Shown here: positions 28,951-42,798 of the stretch, piece after piece | How positions within the stretch are numbered: position 1 is the first letter of the stretch | Layout of the letters: each line of letters begins with the position of its first letter | From: Isoetes taiwanensis | Taxonomy: Eukaryota > Streptophyta > Lycopodiopsida > Isoetales > Isoetaceae | Length of the DNA stretch: 64,000 nucleotides | NCBI GenBank assembly: GCA_021234155.1 | Contig: JAJEKV010000001.1 | Location: 23,485,189-23,549,188, forward strand | Direction: 5' to 3' | Made by a program: the position numbers and the translations under genes | Notes under the pieces: generated by a model | Told to the model about the DNA's origin: nothing | Databases searched by the model: none | The model's input: only the letters and a program-made list of their open reading frames with translations

Positions 28951-30816
28951 ATGCTTCGGAAGCCCAACCAAACCAATACTAGTTTTAGGGCTGTAGTGGG
29001 TCGTGAACCCTCCCCCGAGGTTATGAAAAATGGGACAAAATCCAAGGGAGCTCTGATTAATTACTATGCTTCCTCATTAAGGCATTGTGGTAGTAAGAAA
29101 CTCATCTCTGAAGGCAGGCGGATCCATCAGCTGATGGTGAAGAATGGGCTCAAGCATGACAGATTTTTGGGAAATCTTCTTGTTCAAATGTATGGCAACT
29201 GCGGAGCTTTAAAAGAAGCTCAAGAAGTATTTGACACAATATCAGGTCGGAATATCTTCTCTTGGAATATCATGATTGGGGCTTGTGTTCAATGTAGAAG
29301 TTTAGAGGCAGCCAAAGATGTTTTTCATAAAATGCCTGAGAGAAATGAAGTTTCCTGGAGTGCTATGATAGCAGCTTTTGGTCAATATGGGAGCCTGCTT
29401 GATGCAAGGAGACTCTTTGATCAAATGCCAAATCCTAAAAGCAATTTAATCTCCTGGAACACAATGATCTCAACTTATACAAAACGTGGCCACTACAAGG
29501 AAGCTGTCCAACTTTTTGAGCAAATGCAATTAGAAGGACCATCACCGGACAAGGTAACATTTTTAAGCATTTTAGATACTTGTGATTGTCATGCAGCTTT
29601 ATCTAGGGGTAAGTATTTACACAGCGTGACCATGCTCAGGGGATTTGATTCAGATCTTATAATGAGTACTGCTCTTGTCAATATGTATGGCAAGTGTGGG
29701 GGTCTAAAAGATGCGCAAATGATGTTCGACAAACTGCCTTTGCCAGATGTTGTTTCATGGAATGCTTTGCTAGGCGCACATGTGGAATGTGGTAACTTAG
29801 AAGCTGCAAGAATGGCATTTGACGAAATGCCTGAGCGAACTGTGGTCTCGTGGAATTCTATGATTGCAGCATACTCTTTGCATGGAAATCTGAAAGAAGC
29901 ACAGCATGTGTTTGACAGAATGCCTCAAAGGAATATCATTTCATGGACTTCCATGATTGCAGCATATGCTCAGCAGGGACATGTGCGAGCTGCACTGTCA
30001 CTCTTTCAACAATTAAAACTTCAAGGTATTGTGCCAAATGAATTTATTTATGCGAGCATTATCAATGCATGCACTAGTTGTGATGCTCCAATTGAAGCAA
30101 AGCAGATCCATGATTACATCGTCCAAGAAGTCCTAAGTACAAGCCAGATGCATCAACATGGGGTCTGCAAAGAGTTTGAGATGGATATTGTCATGAGTAC
30201 AGCCATACTGAATATGTATGGCAAGTATGGAAATTTGGAAGAGGCAAAACGAACATTCAATAAGATACTAAATCCAGATCTTGTGTCTTGGAATACCATG
30301 ATTGCTGTATGCGCCCAATGTGGAAGTTTGAAGGATGCAGAAAGAATCTTTCAGAGAATGCCTAAAAGGAATGTTGTTTCCTGGAATGCAATTGTTGGCG
30401 CACATGCTCAGCATGGCATTGGCAGGCAGGCACTGGACTATTTTCACAGAATGCAAAAAGTAGGGTTGATGCCTAACAATATCACGTTTGTTAGTGTCCT
30501 TAATGCATGTAGTCATGCTAAGATGATAAATGAGTGCTTTCATTGCTTTTCCTGCACTAGTATGGATTATAGAATCACCCCAATTTTAATACATTATGAC
30601 TGCATGGTTGACATCCTTGGGCGTTGGGGATGGCTAGAAAATGCTGAGGATTTGATTAATAGCATGCCCTTTAAATTGGTTGGGATGCCATTGTTGACCT
30701 TGCTTAGTGCCTGCAAAAAGTTTGACGATATAAGAAGGGGGAATCTTGTTGCAGAGAACATCATTAATTTGGATTACGATGCAGTGGACCGTGAAAATAC
30801 TAGGCAGATGCTATAA
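28951..30816 (+). CDS. PLS-class pentatricopeptide repeat protein, intronless, truncated E domain
   Basis: 621 residues, one uninterrupted exon. After about 40 unstructured residues come more than a dozen PPR units (residues about 70-545) with the usual PLS signatures: LLVQMYGNCGALKEAQEVFD, SWNIMIGACVQCRSLEAAKDVF, repeated VSWNxMI, and xxFxxMPERN. The P-L-S alternation marks RNA-editing-type PPRs, which bind organelle RNA base by base and usually act in plastids or mitochondria. The C-terminus reaches the E1-like MVDILGRWGWLENAEDLINSMPF and TLLSACKKFDDIRRGNLVAENIINLD, then stops without E2, E+ or DYW. No downstream frame restores it. Such proteins can act with separate DYW partners, so truncation need not mean loss of function. 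No clear targeting peptide is visible. Confidence 0.93.
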   Translation: MLRKPNQTNTSFRAVVGREPSPEVMKNGTKSKGALINYYASSLRHCGSKKLISEGRRIHQLMVKNGLKHDRFLGNLLVQMYGNCGALKEAQEVFDTISGRNIFSWNIMIGACVQCRSLEAAKDVFHKMPERNEVSWSAMIAAFGQYGSLLDARRLFDQMPNPKSNLISWNTMISTYTKRGHYKEAVQLFEQMQLEGPSPDKVTFLSILDTCDCHAALSRGKYLHSVTMLRGFDSDLIMSTALVNMYGKCGGLKDAQMMFDKLPLPDVVSWNALLGAHVECGNLEAARMAFDEMPERTVVSWNSMIAAYSLHGNLKEAQHVFDRMPQRNIISWTSMIAAYAQQGHVRAALSLFQQLKLQGIVPNEFIYASIINACTSCDAPIEAKQIHDYIVQEVLSTSQMHQHGVCKEFEMDIVMSTAILNMYGKYGNLEEAKRTFNKILNPDLVSWNTMIAVCAQCGSLKDAERIFQRMPKRNVVSWNAIVGAHAQHGIGRQALDYFHRMQKVGLMPNNITFVSVLNACSHAKMINECFHCFSCTSMDYRITPILIHYDCMVDILGRWGWLENAEDLINSMPFKLVGMPLLTLLSACKKFDDIRRGNLVAENIINLDYDAVDRENTRQML

Positions 30817-31719
30817 AGCTAAAGCACATCCTTTATTCAACTACAATGGATGTTTTAGAGCAATATTTGAATATGAATCTTAAGCACTTTGCCGTGAGCC
30901 AAACAAATCAGGGTAAGCTGTTAATGCACCAACAGCTTACACCAATCAAGGATCTGGAACTGCCTACTTGGACCAAGGTGATGTATCCTATCACTACATA
31001 TTGTTAATAAAGATCTTATGGGGCGATACTTCATTTCTTTGCATTTTGACATATGGGTCTTTACACTTTTACAGGCAATCTTAAATGTTATATTGGTGCT
31101 GCACCAAAATTGAAGTGTATAATTGTGCGCTTATCGAAACATGCAATCTGTGCAAGGTGCCGCCTCATTAAGAGGTTTCTTACATATTGGATAAATATTC
31201 TTATAGCCTGTTGCCTTTAAATGGGGTCTACTCCTGATGTAGTATGTTCAGTCCACGAAATAACTATTAGTGATCCTAGTAGAACACTTGAAGTCCTGGG
31301 AGTTCGTCATCACTTGCCTTCTTCAATATCCTTGATATTTCACTCCTCGTGTGAATCTCTTGTGTATTTTAGCTGAACTCTTGCTATTCTGCAATATGCG
31401 TTTATTGCACAGCTACCAGTTTACTTGTCTATAGAATTTGTTGACGTTTAGATCAAGAGAACTTTCAAATAGAATTTTGATATGGTTAGGTTCACATCTT
31501 TAGGGTTGGATCATTTCCCGTTCAAGGTTATGTTTATTTATAGTTAGTCATGTGATTGCTTCCTACCATTTTCACATCAGCACAATCGATCTAAGAAACA
31601 TGCAAGCTGTTCAAGTTTCTTTTGCTTGGCTGCTTTTATGTACCAAATCCCTGTTGGTAACCAGAATGAAGGCTTTAGTTGCATGAGCAGGGCTTTTTAT
31701 GAGAGAGAAAAATGCAAAG
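30817..31719. other. 3' flank of the PPR gene, no further gene
   Basis: AT-rich sequence with no protein-like frame. It includes the presumed 3'-UTR of the PPR gene. No clear transposon terminus was recognised before the duplicated block begins. Confidence 0.4.
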
Positions 31720-33083
31720 CAGGCCACGTCTCCAGCCTTTCAGCGGTGATTTTTCTGTGCTGAACATCATTCTACCAGCCTAGCAGTTTGGGGTTTCAGA
31801 ATCCCATGCAATCATGCCACCTCTATCCAGATTGTGAAGGGTTGCCCTGAGCAGATGACAGACCAACATTTCGGTTTTGCTGTTTATGAAATGTGAAATC
31901 TCTTTCCACCATTCACTTGCTCTTTTCTGCTTCTCTAGCAATGGTTAGCGCAAAATATATGGAACCAATGAGGACAACTAATATACTTGAAGAGAGAGAG
32001 ACCTCTTAAGATGATGAAATTGTTCATCATTCCTTTACAATGAGCATCTCCAAACGGGGGCATGTGATCTAACTAATGGGGCTCTCTTATCTAGAACATT
32101 AAGGTGGATGCAAAGAGGCAGCTTGCATTCTGCTTCATCTGATGGAATTCTTGCATATACGAAACAAAGTTTTACTGAAGAGATAGGATAGGAATATCAT
32201 ATGCTCATAAACCACGATACAATTAAAGGCATTACAAATTGCCCCTAATAAATAATCAGTAATAGTTAGCATATAACTATTAGTTTTATTTTCTTCTCTC
32301 CCAATGTTGAAGGATATATTCCTTAGAGAATAACTCCTTGAGATGCTCCTTGGGTCAAATGGAAGTCACATATATTTGTTACTTGTTTTGCCTAGGAAGA
32401 AAAGGCCTTTAGGCTCTATGATAGGTCTATGAGCTCATGGGGACTTGACATGTAAAATGTTGCCATATCATTTATTTGTAGATTAACTGCTGCTAATATA
32501 GGTAGAATGAGCCAGTAAAAACCCATGGAGCTGAACAAAAGAGAGAAAAACATCCATTAATAATCCCTAGGATTTATGAGACTAAACATCGTAAAGACAA
32601 CAAAAAAGAAAGACAAGCACTTGCATCTTTTATCTTGTTGGCCTGATATCACAAAAACCTAGGTAAAGGTAATAAGTTTAATAAATCAATATGGAAAAGA
32701 ACCCACAACCAACAAAAAGAGAAACAAATAGTAGTGCATATAAGATGCTCATGTCCCCTTATGTGACGTGTTATATTGCCAGTAAGATTATTGTTATTAT
32801 GACATTTGACTTGGAATGTATGACCTAAAGTATTTGGTCAGTTCCTTGATCATTGACTGTGTGTTTGGATAATACCTTTATCTCCTACGTAGTTAAAGTA
32901 GGAATGATTATAAGGCATATGACTTGAAAGACGAGGTAATGTTTGGTCAACATAATTAGGCTAGGCCTTGGTTCTTTACCTAGGCCCTTGGACAATACCT
33001 TTATCTCCTACATACTTAAAGGCAAATAGAATTAATAAGGCAACAACTAGAAGCTAGACAACAAGTGTCTTGTCACTGCTCTA

Positions 33084-33146
<63 letters not shown>

Positions 33147-33735
33147 GGAGGCAAAGTGGAAAAGAAACTAAAGACGTCCTCAACAATGCACTATTTCTAG
33201 TAAGAGCTATCTAGAGATCACCAATATAATAGGCATACAAGGAAATTACATCTCAATTAAACAAGTGATTGAATTAATTGCTTCCCCTTGCGTATCATGA
33301 AGTGAGGCAGCTCCTCGAGGTACGATCAACATTGAAGAATGCCGTAAAAAGGGATGCACCGCTTCAATTTTGTTCGTTCTTGTATTCCTTAGCATGTATC
33401 ATTTATTAGCCAATTACCTCATGTACATATATTACATGTACTATATTTAAGGTCTACATGACCGATGTTTTCAAGTACGAATTTGCAATCCACTTGTGTT
33501 TTATTTCCATAATGTGGAAAAGTTGGATATGGGAGCAAAGAGACCAACGGTTTTTGGTGTGTAGGGAAACCTTATTTCTAGCAAAAGGTTTTTGAAAGCT
33601 AGTATCATTGGAGTATTTTTGGCCAAACAGTTTGAGCTGCATGTATAAAATCATATTTTAATTATAGGGTTGTTTTGACTACATTTTCTCTTGAGTATTC
33701 ATGTGCAATGGTTGAGCCATGGCGTTGTAGAAGGC
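31720..33735. repeat. segmental duplication, copy A
   Basis: This roughly 2.0-kb block is collinear with 34887-35168 plus 40276-42412. Shared landmarks include 'ggccacgtct', 'cattctaccagcctagcag', 'ctctcttatctagaacatta', 'tttatctcctacgtagttaa' and 'ggttttgactac'-like words near the end. Copy A lacks the LINE and has only one copy of the roughly 300-bp unit that is tandemly repeated in copy B. Its GA tract near 31994-32005 is very short, about five units, marking the empty site. Copy A has its own (AAC)n tract at 33085-33146. No coding content was recognised, so the block may be a decayed transposon. Confidence 0.85.
33085..33146. repeat. (AAC)n microsatellite
   Basis: About twenty AAC units with one interruption ('aacaaaac'). 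The orthologous point of copy B near 41790 reads 'ctccaacaacacgg', so the expansion is specific to copy A. Confidence 0.95.
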
Positions 33736-33793
33736 CAGGATGCTAGGTTGTAGTACCTCAGGCTTGATTGCTTCTAATTTTGACTACTGGTTC

Positions 33794-34320
33794 TAATCGA
33801 TCCACTCCATATAATCGAGATTCTCACGCGGAGGGGCATACATGCATGCATGTTTTGCATGTAGTTTTGGACCTCTGATTTAGCTTTTTATAGTAGGAGA
33901 CTTCTTTAACTTCTCAAATCGGCGTTTCTTTTTAGTTTCCTTTCCTCTTCCTCTTGAACCATGCAGGGGAGGGGCTTCTTCGTGCATGGATATTCTTGAT
34001 GTTTTTCATTCTCCTCTTTCCATCCTGGCCTGGTTGTCTAGATTGAGGCAATTCTCTTTCGTTCTTCGCGATTCTTAAAAGTTAAACAGAGTTCTCTTTT
34101 TATTGATGGTTTGGATGCATAATGCAAGTCCACATGAGAATGCTAATCGATCCACTCTGTAGGATTGAGATTCTCATGAGGAGGAGCATGCATGCATGAT
34201 GTTTTGCATGCAATTTTGGACCTCTGGTTTAGCTTTTTATAGCAGGAGTTTTCTTCAGTTTCTCAAATCAGCATTTCTTCTTCTTCTTCGACAGTTTCCT
34301 TTTTTCTTTCACTTGAACCC
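33794..34320. repeat. diverged direct repeats of about 170 bp
   Basis: Segments 33794-33960 and 34143-34320 share 'ctaatcgatccactc', 'gagattctca', 'catgcatgca', 'ttttggacctctg' and 'tttagctttttatag' in order, ending in 'cacttgaaccc'/'ctcttgaacc'. Divergence is about 15-20 percent by eye. The function is unknown. Confidence 0.75.
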
Positions 34321-34559
34321 ACCCCTATCCCTTTAATTATGTATAATTAATTAATTCACTCCCTCTCTTTCTATTTGTGTTATGTTTATTATTTCTCATG
34401 GCACGCGTGATCAACCCTTTCTATTTTGGAAATTTTTTATCTCATGTATATTTTCTAGTATTTATGTTATGCAGGGATTCAGTTAACATGCGCTTTCTGG
34501 CTTCGTCGACATTCATATTTTTTGGAGACCTTTGTAGTAGCCTAACGATTGTAAAAGCC

Positions 34560-34645
34560 CCTTGCTGAGGGCTTATCACTAGGGTTTTTCCTCGAAAACC
34601 CGAAAGGGCAAGGTCTTTTAATCCCGGTGATAAGCCTTCAGCAGG
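34560..34645. ncRNA. candidate stem-loop (23-bp arms)
   Basis: The left arm 34560-34584 (ccttgctgagggcttatcac, then taggg) pairs with the right arm 34623-34645 (cccggtgataagccttcagc, then agg), with about two or three mismatches and a 38-base loop. The size and pairing resemble a short plant miRNA precursor or a tiny foldback MITE. Transcription is not shown. Confidence 0.35.
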
Positions 34646-34886
34646 TACATCATCCATTTTTTAGCTGCGTAACTGTAATAATTTATAAGTAGTTTTTGGG
34701 TAGCCTGCGATGTGCGGCTACCACTCTCCAACAATGTAAAAACACCTGCTGAGATGAATGAATGAAAGAGCCTCGTGAAATTGTAGTTTTAATTTCGATG
34801 ACACACATCCGAACCCTTCTACATGTACAAATAAGACATTCCTCCACATGGAAAAAGACCCGCGGGGAAGGGGGGGAGGGGGGTTA

Positions 34887-35463
<577 letters not shown>

Positions 35464-35515
35464 GTTTATTTACTGTCTATGAGACCATCAGGTCTAGAAG
35501 ACATCTCAATGTTCC

Positions 35516-38500
35516 CTACCATTCTTCTCCATCCACTTCTAGTGTGCTCTCATGCAGAGCCTCACTTGTCTCGTTCTCCTCTCCCTCATATACATCCAAC
35601 AAATATTTATAATTTTTTATATACATCGTCCTCAGTTTCAAAACATCTACTAAATAGTTACTAATATCCTTGCTTGGTAAATGAAAAAAGCATCCCAATG
35701 TGATATCCTCTGGTATGGAGTACCTGCATCTTATGCTAGAGTAGGCTGGGCATCTTAAAATGGCGTGTTCTTCATCCTCAACCTCTCCTGATCCACAAAC
35801 CTTACATGTGCGTGCCTCATGGGGCACATTACCCCACCTCCCTATTTCTACCCCTAAATGATGCGAACTCAATCTCATTCTGCATATAACATGTCTCTTA
35901 TGGTAAGATAATTTCTCACCTAAGTGTGGTGCCTCCGTTAGTCTTGGATTGATCGCCTCCTTATAGTAGCACATTTTGGTCTTTGGATTCCTCCAAAGCT
36001 TTTCATGCACATGTTCAAATATCCAGCTACGCAGTTCTGATAGTTCTGATGGCATATCGTCTAAGCGCATATCCCATTTACTAAGCCATTTAACAATTTC
36101 AGCATACCATCCCTTAATACTACTTTGTATCATAGCCAATCTTGGGAACCTTTCTGCTTCCATGTCATTTACCTTCATCATATATTTCAGTGTCTGATAT
36201 AGTGCCTCCGCCTCCACATTCATCATTCCTGCTTCTGCTAGCATCATAGGGTAAGGTGTCTGCATTTTGACCCCTAATTCCGATAAGAAAAATTTCTTCT
36301 GTATCTTTTCAATTCTTTTCCACATATCCATTGATAACCCGGGCCCCCATGCTTCGCATCCATATAACAATACACTCCGTACTAATACCACATACAATTT
36401 TTTCTTCATCTGCCAATCTACAAGCATTGCTTTCTTACACCGTCTCTGCAAAGCATAAAGAGCTTTTAGCCCTGCGTCTGCTCGATGCTCCACTGCTCTA
36501 TTCCAACTATATGTATTATTCACAGTAAGACCCAAATACTTATAGGTGTTACAAATCTCTATTTCCTCGCCCTTATAGCAGAATTGAAATTCAGGTTTCC
36601 TCATACCAAAGACCAAAATTTTAGTTTTGTTCAAGTTTACCTTCATGTCCGTTCTATCACAAAAAGCACCCAATGCATCTATTTGCTTTTGCATATCTCC
36701 CGCTGTTCTTGCAAGCAACACTATGTCATCGGCATATAATAAAATCAATACTACATACCCTGCAATGTTTGTTCCAGCTCTTCCGTTTTGTTTCATCCAA
36801 ACCTCTAATTGATCGACATATATTCCAAAAAGTGTTGGAGACAGTGGGCATCCTTGTTTTACTCCAATATTGCTAATAACTTCATCTTTGCAGTTTTCAT
36901 TTAATGGAGATGATAATCTCACCACCACCTTTTCATATAACACCGCCACTGCATTCCGCAAATTACTTGGAACTCCGATTGTTTCTATATATTCCCAAAT
37001 ATTTCTCCTTCTCAGCATGTCAAATGCTTTAGTCAAATCTACAAACAAGGCAAATAATGGTTTCTTAGTCTTCTTCACTGAGTCTATTACTACTCTCAGG
37101 GTTACCAAATGATCTATTGTAGATCTTTCTGGCCTAAACCCTGCCTGTCCTTCAGCTCTGATATCATTAGTTTCCGCCCATTTGCTCAACTTTTTTTCCA
37201 CCATGGTTGCAAATAGCTTAGCAAACAAGCTTCCCACCATGACCATTCTGTAATTGTTAGGGTCAGATACATCACCAGATTTATGAATGGGGATCACCCG
37301 ATTTACCTGCCAGGAGGGGGGAAACCCCTCTACCAAAGCTGCATTCATCATGTTTTTTATTATTTGGATTATATTCTCCCCCGCCCATTTGATCATTTCT
37401 GCCATTAGGCCAATTGCATCTTTTGCTTTTCCATTAGATAATTTTTTGATCCCTCCCAAAACATCCTCTGCTAAAAACATTGTACCTGCTTCGCTTTTAT
37501 GTATTTCATCGTCAATCCCTTCAATGTGGTATAATTTTTGAACCTGTGACATTAGTACCTCCGCACTCAGCACCTCCTCTCTCTTGCTTTTATGTTTGAG
37601 TCTACTCCAAAATCGTTTTGGCTCTTTTATAAGTTCCTGCATCAACATTTCTTGTTTATTCTGCAAATACATCCTCTTTTTCCTTTTTACTAGTCTGCGA
37701 TACTCCGTTCTTAGCTTATTCTTCTCTTCGGATTTAGCCCTCTAAAATTCATTCCTTTTTTGCTTGCATTCAATGTCATACCAACCATTGCATGGAAGTC
37801 CTTTTGCCCTTCGCTTCGATACAAAACAATGGGTGGCTGCCTCCATCAATACTTGAGTAAGTATTTTATCTATACTCAATACATCTGCTGGCCAAGTTAT
37901 ATTCTGTATCTTCTCTTCACAATATTTCATGTACATCTTCATTCTATCTGGTCTCATATATATTGCCTCTCTATGTACTTCCTCCAATTTTTGCTCCTTC
38001 CTGGTTATATCAATCTGCATGATGATTGGGTAATGGTCTGAAACAGGCAGTGAATTGTCAACCCAAAAGTCTGTAATTTCACTTAAAGTATGTGTAGCCG
38101 CCATGGCTAAGTCCACTACACTAGTCCCTTTCCCAAGAGATCCAACAGACGTGCAGTATCTGGAATTTGGATACCTTCTTATACCATTCAAGATAATCAA
38201 GTCTAATCCACTACACATATTCAAGAGATGGCTCCCTTGTGGTTGAACATCTTCACTACAATCCTCTGTGCTCCTTGCCCATCCTGCTATGTTCATCTCC
38301 TCCTCATCAATCCTCTCCATCCAAATTGGTTCTCCCGATTCGCTTGCAATATATGATTGCTTTTGCCCAATTCTGCCATTAAAGTCTCCCATTAAAATTA
38401 CATCTCCTTGCTCCCCTAAATTCAATGCATCCTGTTCCAGATGATGAAAGGGGTCATCCTTATCCATATCATCCCTGTTATATACAGGTGATTCTCTAGG

Positions 38501-38841
38501 GGGAAAATAACATCCAGCCAAATATATTTTTTTTGTTTTGCCTTCAAATTCTACCCATATGTACTGCTTAGAAGAATTCTGTTTAACTACCTTTATCATA
38601 TGTATGATTTCCTTTTTTTACATAGCATGCTACACCTCCAAATCCTTTTCTTCGCCATCCCTTTTTGTTCCAGACAGATTGCTTTAAGTCAAAGCCTGGT
38701 ATCATTGGCATTCCCTCTTCCTCATGTTCATGAGTTTCAACCAAGAACACTACATCCCATGATATGAGAACATCGCTGAGTGCTGCTATATGCTCTTTTT
38801 TCCCATTGATGTTCCACAATACTACCCTGATGGTCTCGATT
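35516..38841 (-). pseudogene. LINE ORF2 (APE endonuclease, reverse transcriptase, CCHC), three lesions or recoding sites from intact
   Basis: After the ORF1 TAG the same frame continues as the APE-type endonuclease: IRVVLWNINGKKEH, VFLVETHEHEEEG, then in the next frame DVILMGDFNGRIGQ and LPVSDHYPIIMQ. A run of seven A at about 38618-38612 shifts the frame; six A would keep it open. A second in-frame TAG lies at about 37744-37742 between endonuclease and RT. From 37672, 718 residues hold RT: LSNGKAKDAIGLMAEMIKW, PNNYRMVMVGSLFAKL, FALFVDLTKAFDML, VKQGCPLSPTLFG, LLYADDIVLLA (intact YADD at residues 313-316), and NLNKTKILVFG. A C-terminal CKVCGSGEVEDEEHAILRC zinc finger follows. ORF2 has no ATG near its start. 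Confidence 0.88.
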
Positions 38842-38843
38842 TC

Positions 38844-40121
38844 CTATGCTCTTGGCTCAATATGAGCCTTCCCATTTCTCCAATATACCCTCTGATTATT
38901 CTGTTTTGCCTCCCTCACTTTCACCATTTCCTCCTTCTTTTGGGCCATTTGAGATGGCGTAAGGTCCTCATTAATCCAAATATCCATCCCTTTAAGCATC
39001 GCTCTTTTGCGCAAGACACTAATTCTATCATCTTTAGAATCAAATCGTACCACAATGTGCCTCGGTTTGTCTCCTTTTCTTCCCACTCGGTAAGCACTAA
39101 AACCTGTTATATCTTCTAATTTCAAGGAATTATAAAACAATTGATTTACCGTTTCAGCGCACCTTTCATGTTCTTGTTCTTGCACTCTGATCACTCGTAA
39201 ATTGAGAGCTCGCTTCTCCCTTTCTTGGTGCTCCATGATGTCATCCATTCTCGTATTTATCTTCTCCATTAACTCCCTTATTCCATCATCCTCCTCCTCA
39301 ATATTCTCTTCATCCATTTCTTCTTCTTGCATCTTTTGAATCTGCTCCTTCAACATGCTGTTTTCTGTTTTGAGGTCCTTCATTGCATTTGATATGACTT
39401 GAAGAGTGCGAATTAGCTCAGTCTCCCTGGTGGCTGCCTCCCGTCTGATAGTTTCCATTGTGTCTAGCATCTTTGTCATTACTGTGTTCATCCCACATAA
39501 AAGCATAAGAATCGGATTCTGCTGCTGTATCTCCATTGTAAATCCTGCTCCCATACCCAATCCCATCATACTCTGATCTAATCCACATTTAAGTGCAGTA
39601 CCCGGTTCGGGCAGTCCAAAGGCATTTTTATCCCCTGTTCCGGATGCAGCAGCCAGGTTTTTTCCAGCACTACCATCTCTTTTTCCGGATGCTGACCAGG
39701 CTCCCAAAATGTCAGACAGACCCATCCCTGTTTCAGTGACTTCGGTGGTCTCAACCTGTGGCAAATCCCCTGTTTTTGTTCCCAACAAAATGTTCCTCTG
39801 TTTTCCTGATTCACGGGTGACCTCAACCTGTTTTATTCCGGAAGAGCCTGATCCCGTAGCCTCGATTTGTGGCCCATCTGCATTTTGCCTGGCTGAAGCC
39901 CCACTTGAGTCTGAATCACTGTCGTAATCAGCCTTTTTTTTATTCTTTCTTGTCTCATCAATACCTGGACTTCGTGCCCTGACTTCTCCATCCGGATGCT
40001 TACTTCCCTTGCTGTTATTAGGACTAACAGCAGCAGCATAACTCTTTAGACCTGCAGCAGATCCCTTTGAAGACCCTTCCTTACCCGCAGTTTTCTCTAT
40101 TTCTTTCCTTGTTTTTGCCAT
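38844..40121 (-). CDS. LINE ORF1 protein (L1 ORF1p-like RNA-binding protein)
   Basis: From the ATG at 40121, 425 residues. I prefer this start to any upstream codon because the frame upstream is only translated GA microsatellite. Residues 1-160 are low-complexity, Ser/Lys/Glu-rich. Residues about 210-235 are hydrophobic and Met-rich. A coiled coil runs about 235-310 (REAATRETELIRTLQVISNAM…), with an acidic EEEMDEENIEEEDDG. Then comes an RRM-like L1 ORF1 domain (NLRVIRVQEQEHERCAETVN, YRVGRKGDKPRHIVVRFDSKDDR) and a C-terminal tail domain (LKGMDIWINEDLTPSQMAQKK). By family knowledge it trimerises, coats LINE RNA and acts as a chaperone. It ends with TAG, and ORF2 follows in the same frame. Confidence 0.88.
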   Translation of the reverse strand: MAKTRKEIEKTAGKEGSSKGSAAGLKSYAAAVSPNNSKGSKHPDGEVRARSPGIDETRKNKKKADYDSDSDSSGASARQNADGPQIEATGSGSSGIKQVEVTRESGKQRNILLGTKTGDLPQVETTEVTETGMGLSDILGAWSASGKRDGSAGKNLAAASGTGDKNAFGLPEPGTALKCGLDQSMMGLGMGAGFTMEIQQQNPILMLLCGMNTVMTKMLDTMETIRREAATRETELIRTLQVISNAMKDLKTENSMLKEQIQKMQEEEMDEENIEEEDDGIRELMEKINTRMDDIMEHQEREKRALNLRVIRVQEQEHERCAETVNQLFYNSLKLEDITGFSAYRVGRKGDKPRHIVVRFDSKDDRISVLRKRAMLKGMDIWINEDLTPSQMAQKKEEMVKVREAKQNNQRVYWRNGKAHIEPRA

Positions 40122-40130
40122 GGGCGCCAA

Positions 40131-42412
<2,282 letters not shown>

Positions 42413-42798
42413 GTGTAAGGACCTGACCACTTGATGGGCCAGTATACGTATTTAAGTACGTAGACACACATGCTTAGCATGCATGCAACATGAGTCCCTA
42501 TAAACAAGGGTTTTTCCTCTTTGGAAAAAGGATTGTTGCAGAGCATGAAGTCAGAAGGAGCAATTTCTAATCAGTTTTAGTAGCTGAAAGTCAGAGCATT
42601 ATATGTTGGTGACTAGACATAACCATCATTCATTTAAATTGGATTTATGTCAGGATTTTGGACCATTTTGGCACTACAACTTTTTCCCGGGTTAGTAAAT
42701 TTGGATCGAGAATGTGACTTTTTTTTATAACAGCACAACATGAATGCATTAAAAATTGAAAATATTTTACATATGTATGTCGAGTGACATAATGCCAA
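42413..42798. other. spacer, no gene seen
   Basis: Contains a perfect palindrome 'tacgtatttaagtacgta' at about 42446-42463 and, at 42621-42642, 'aaccatcattcatttaaatt', which also occurs at 1146-1170. This hints at a dispersed repeat. Confidence 0.4.
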
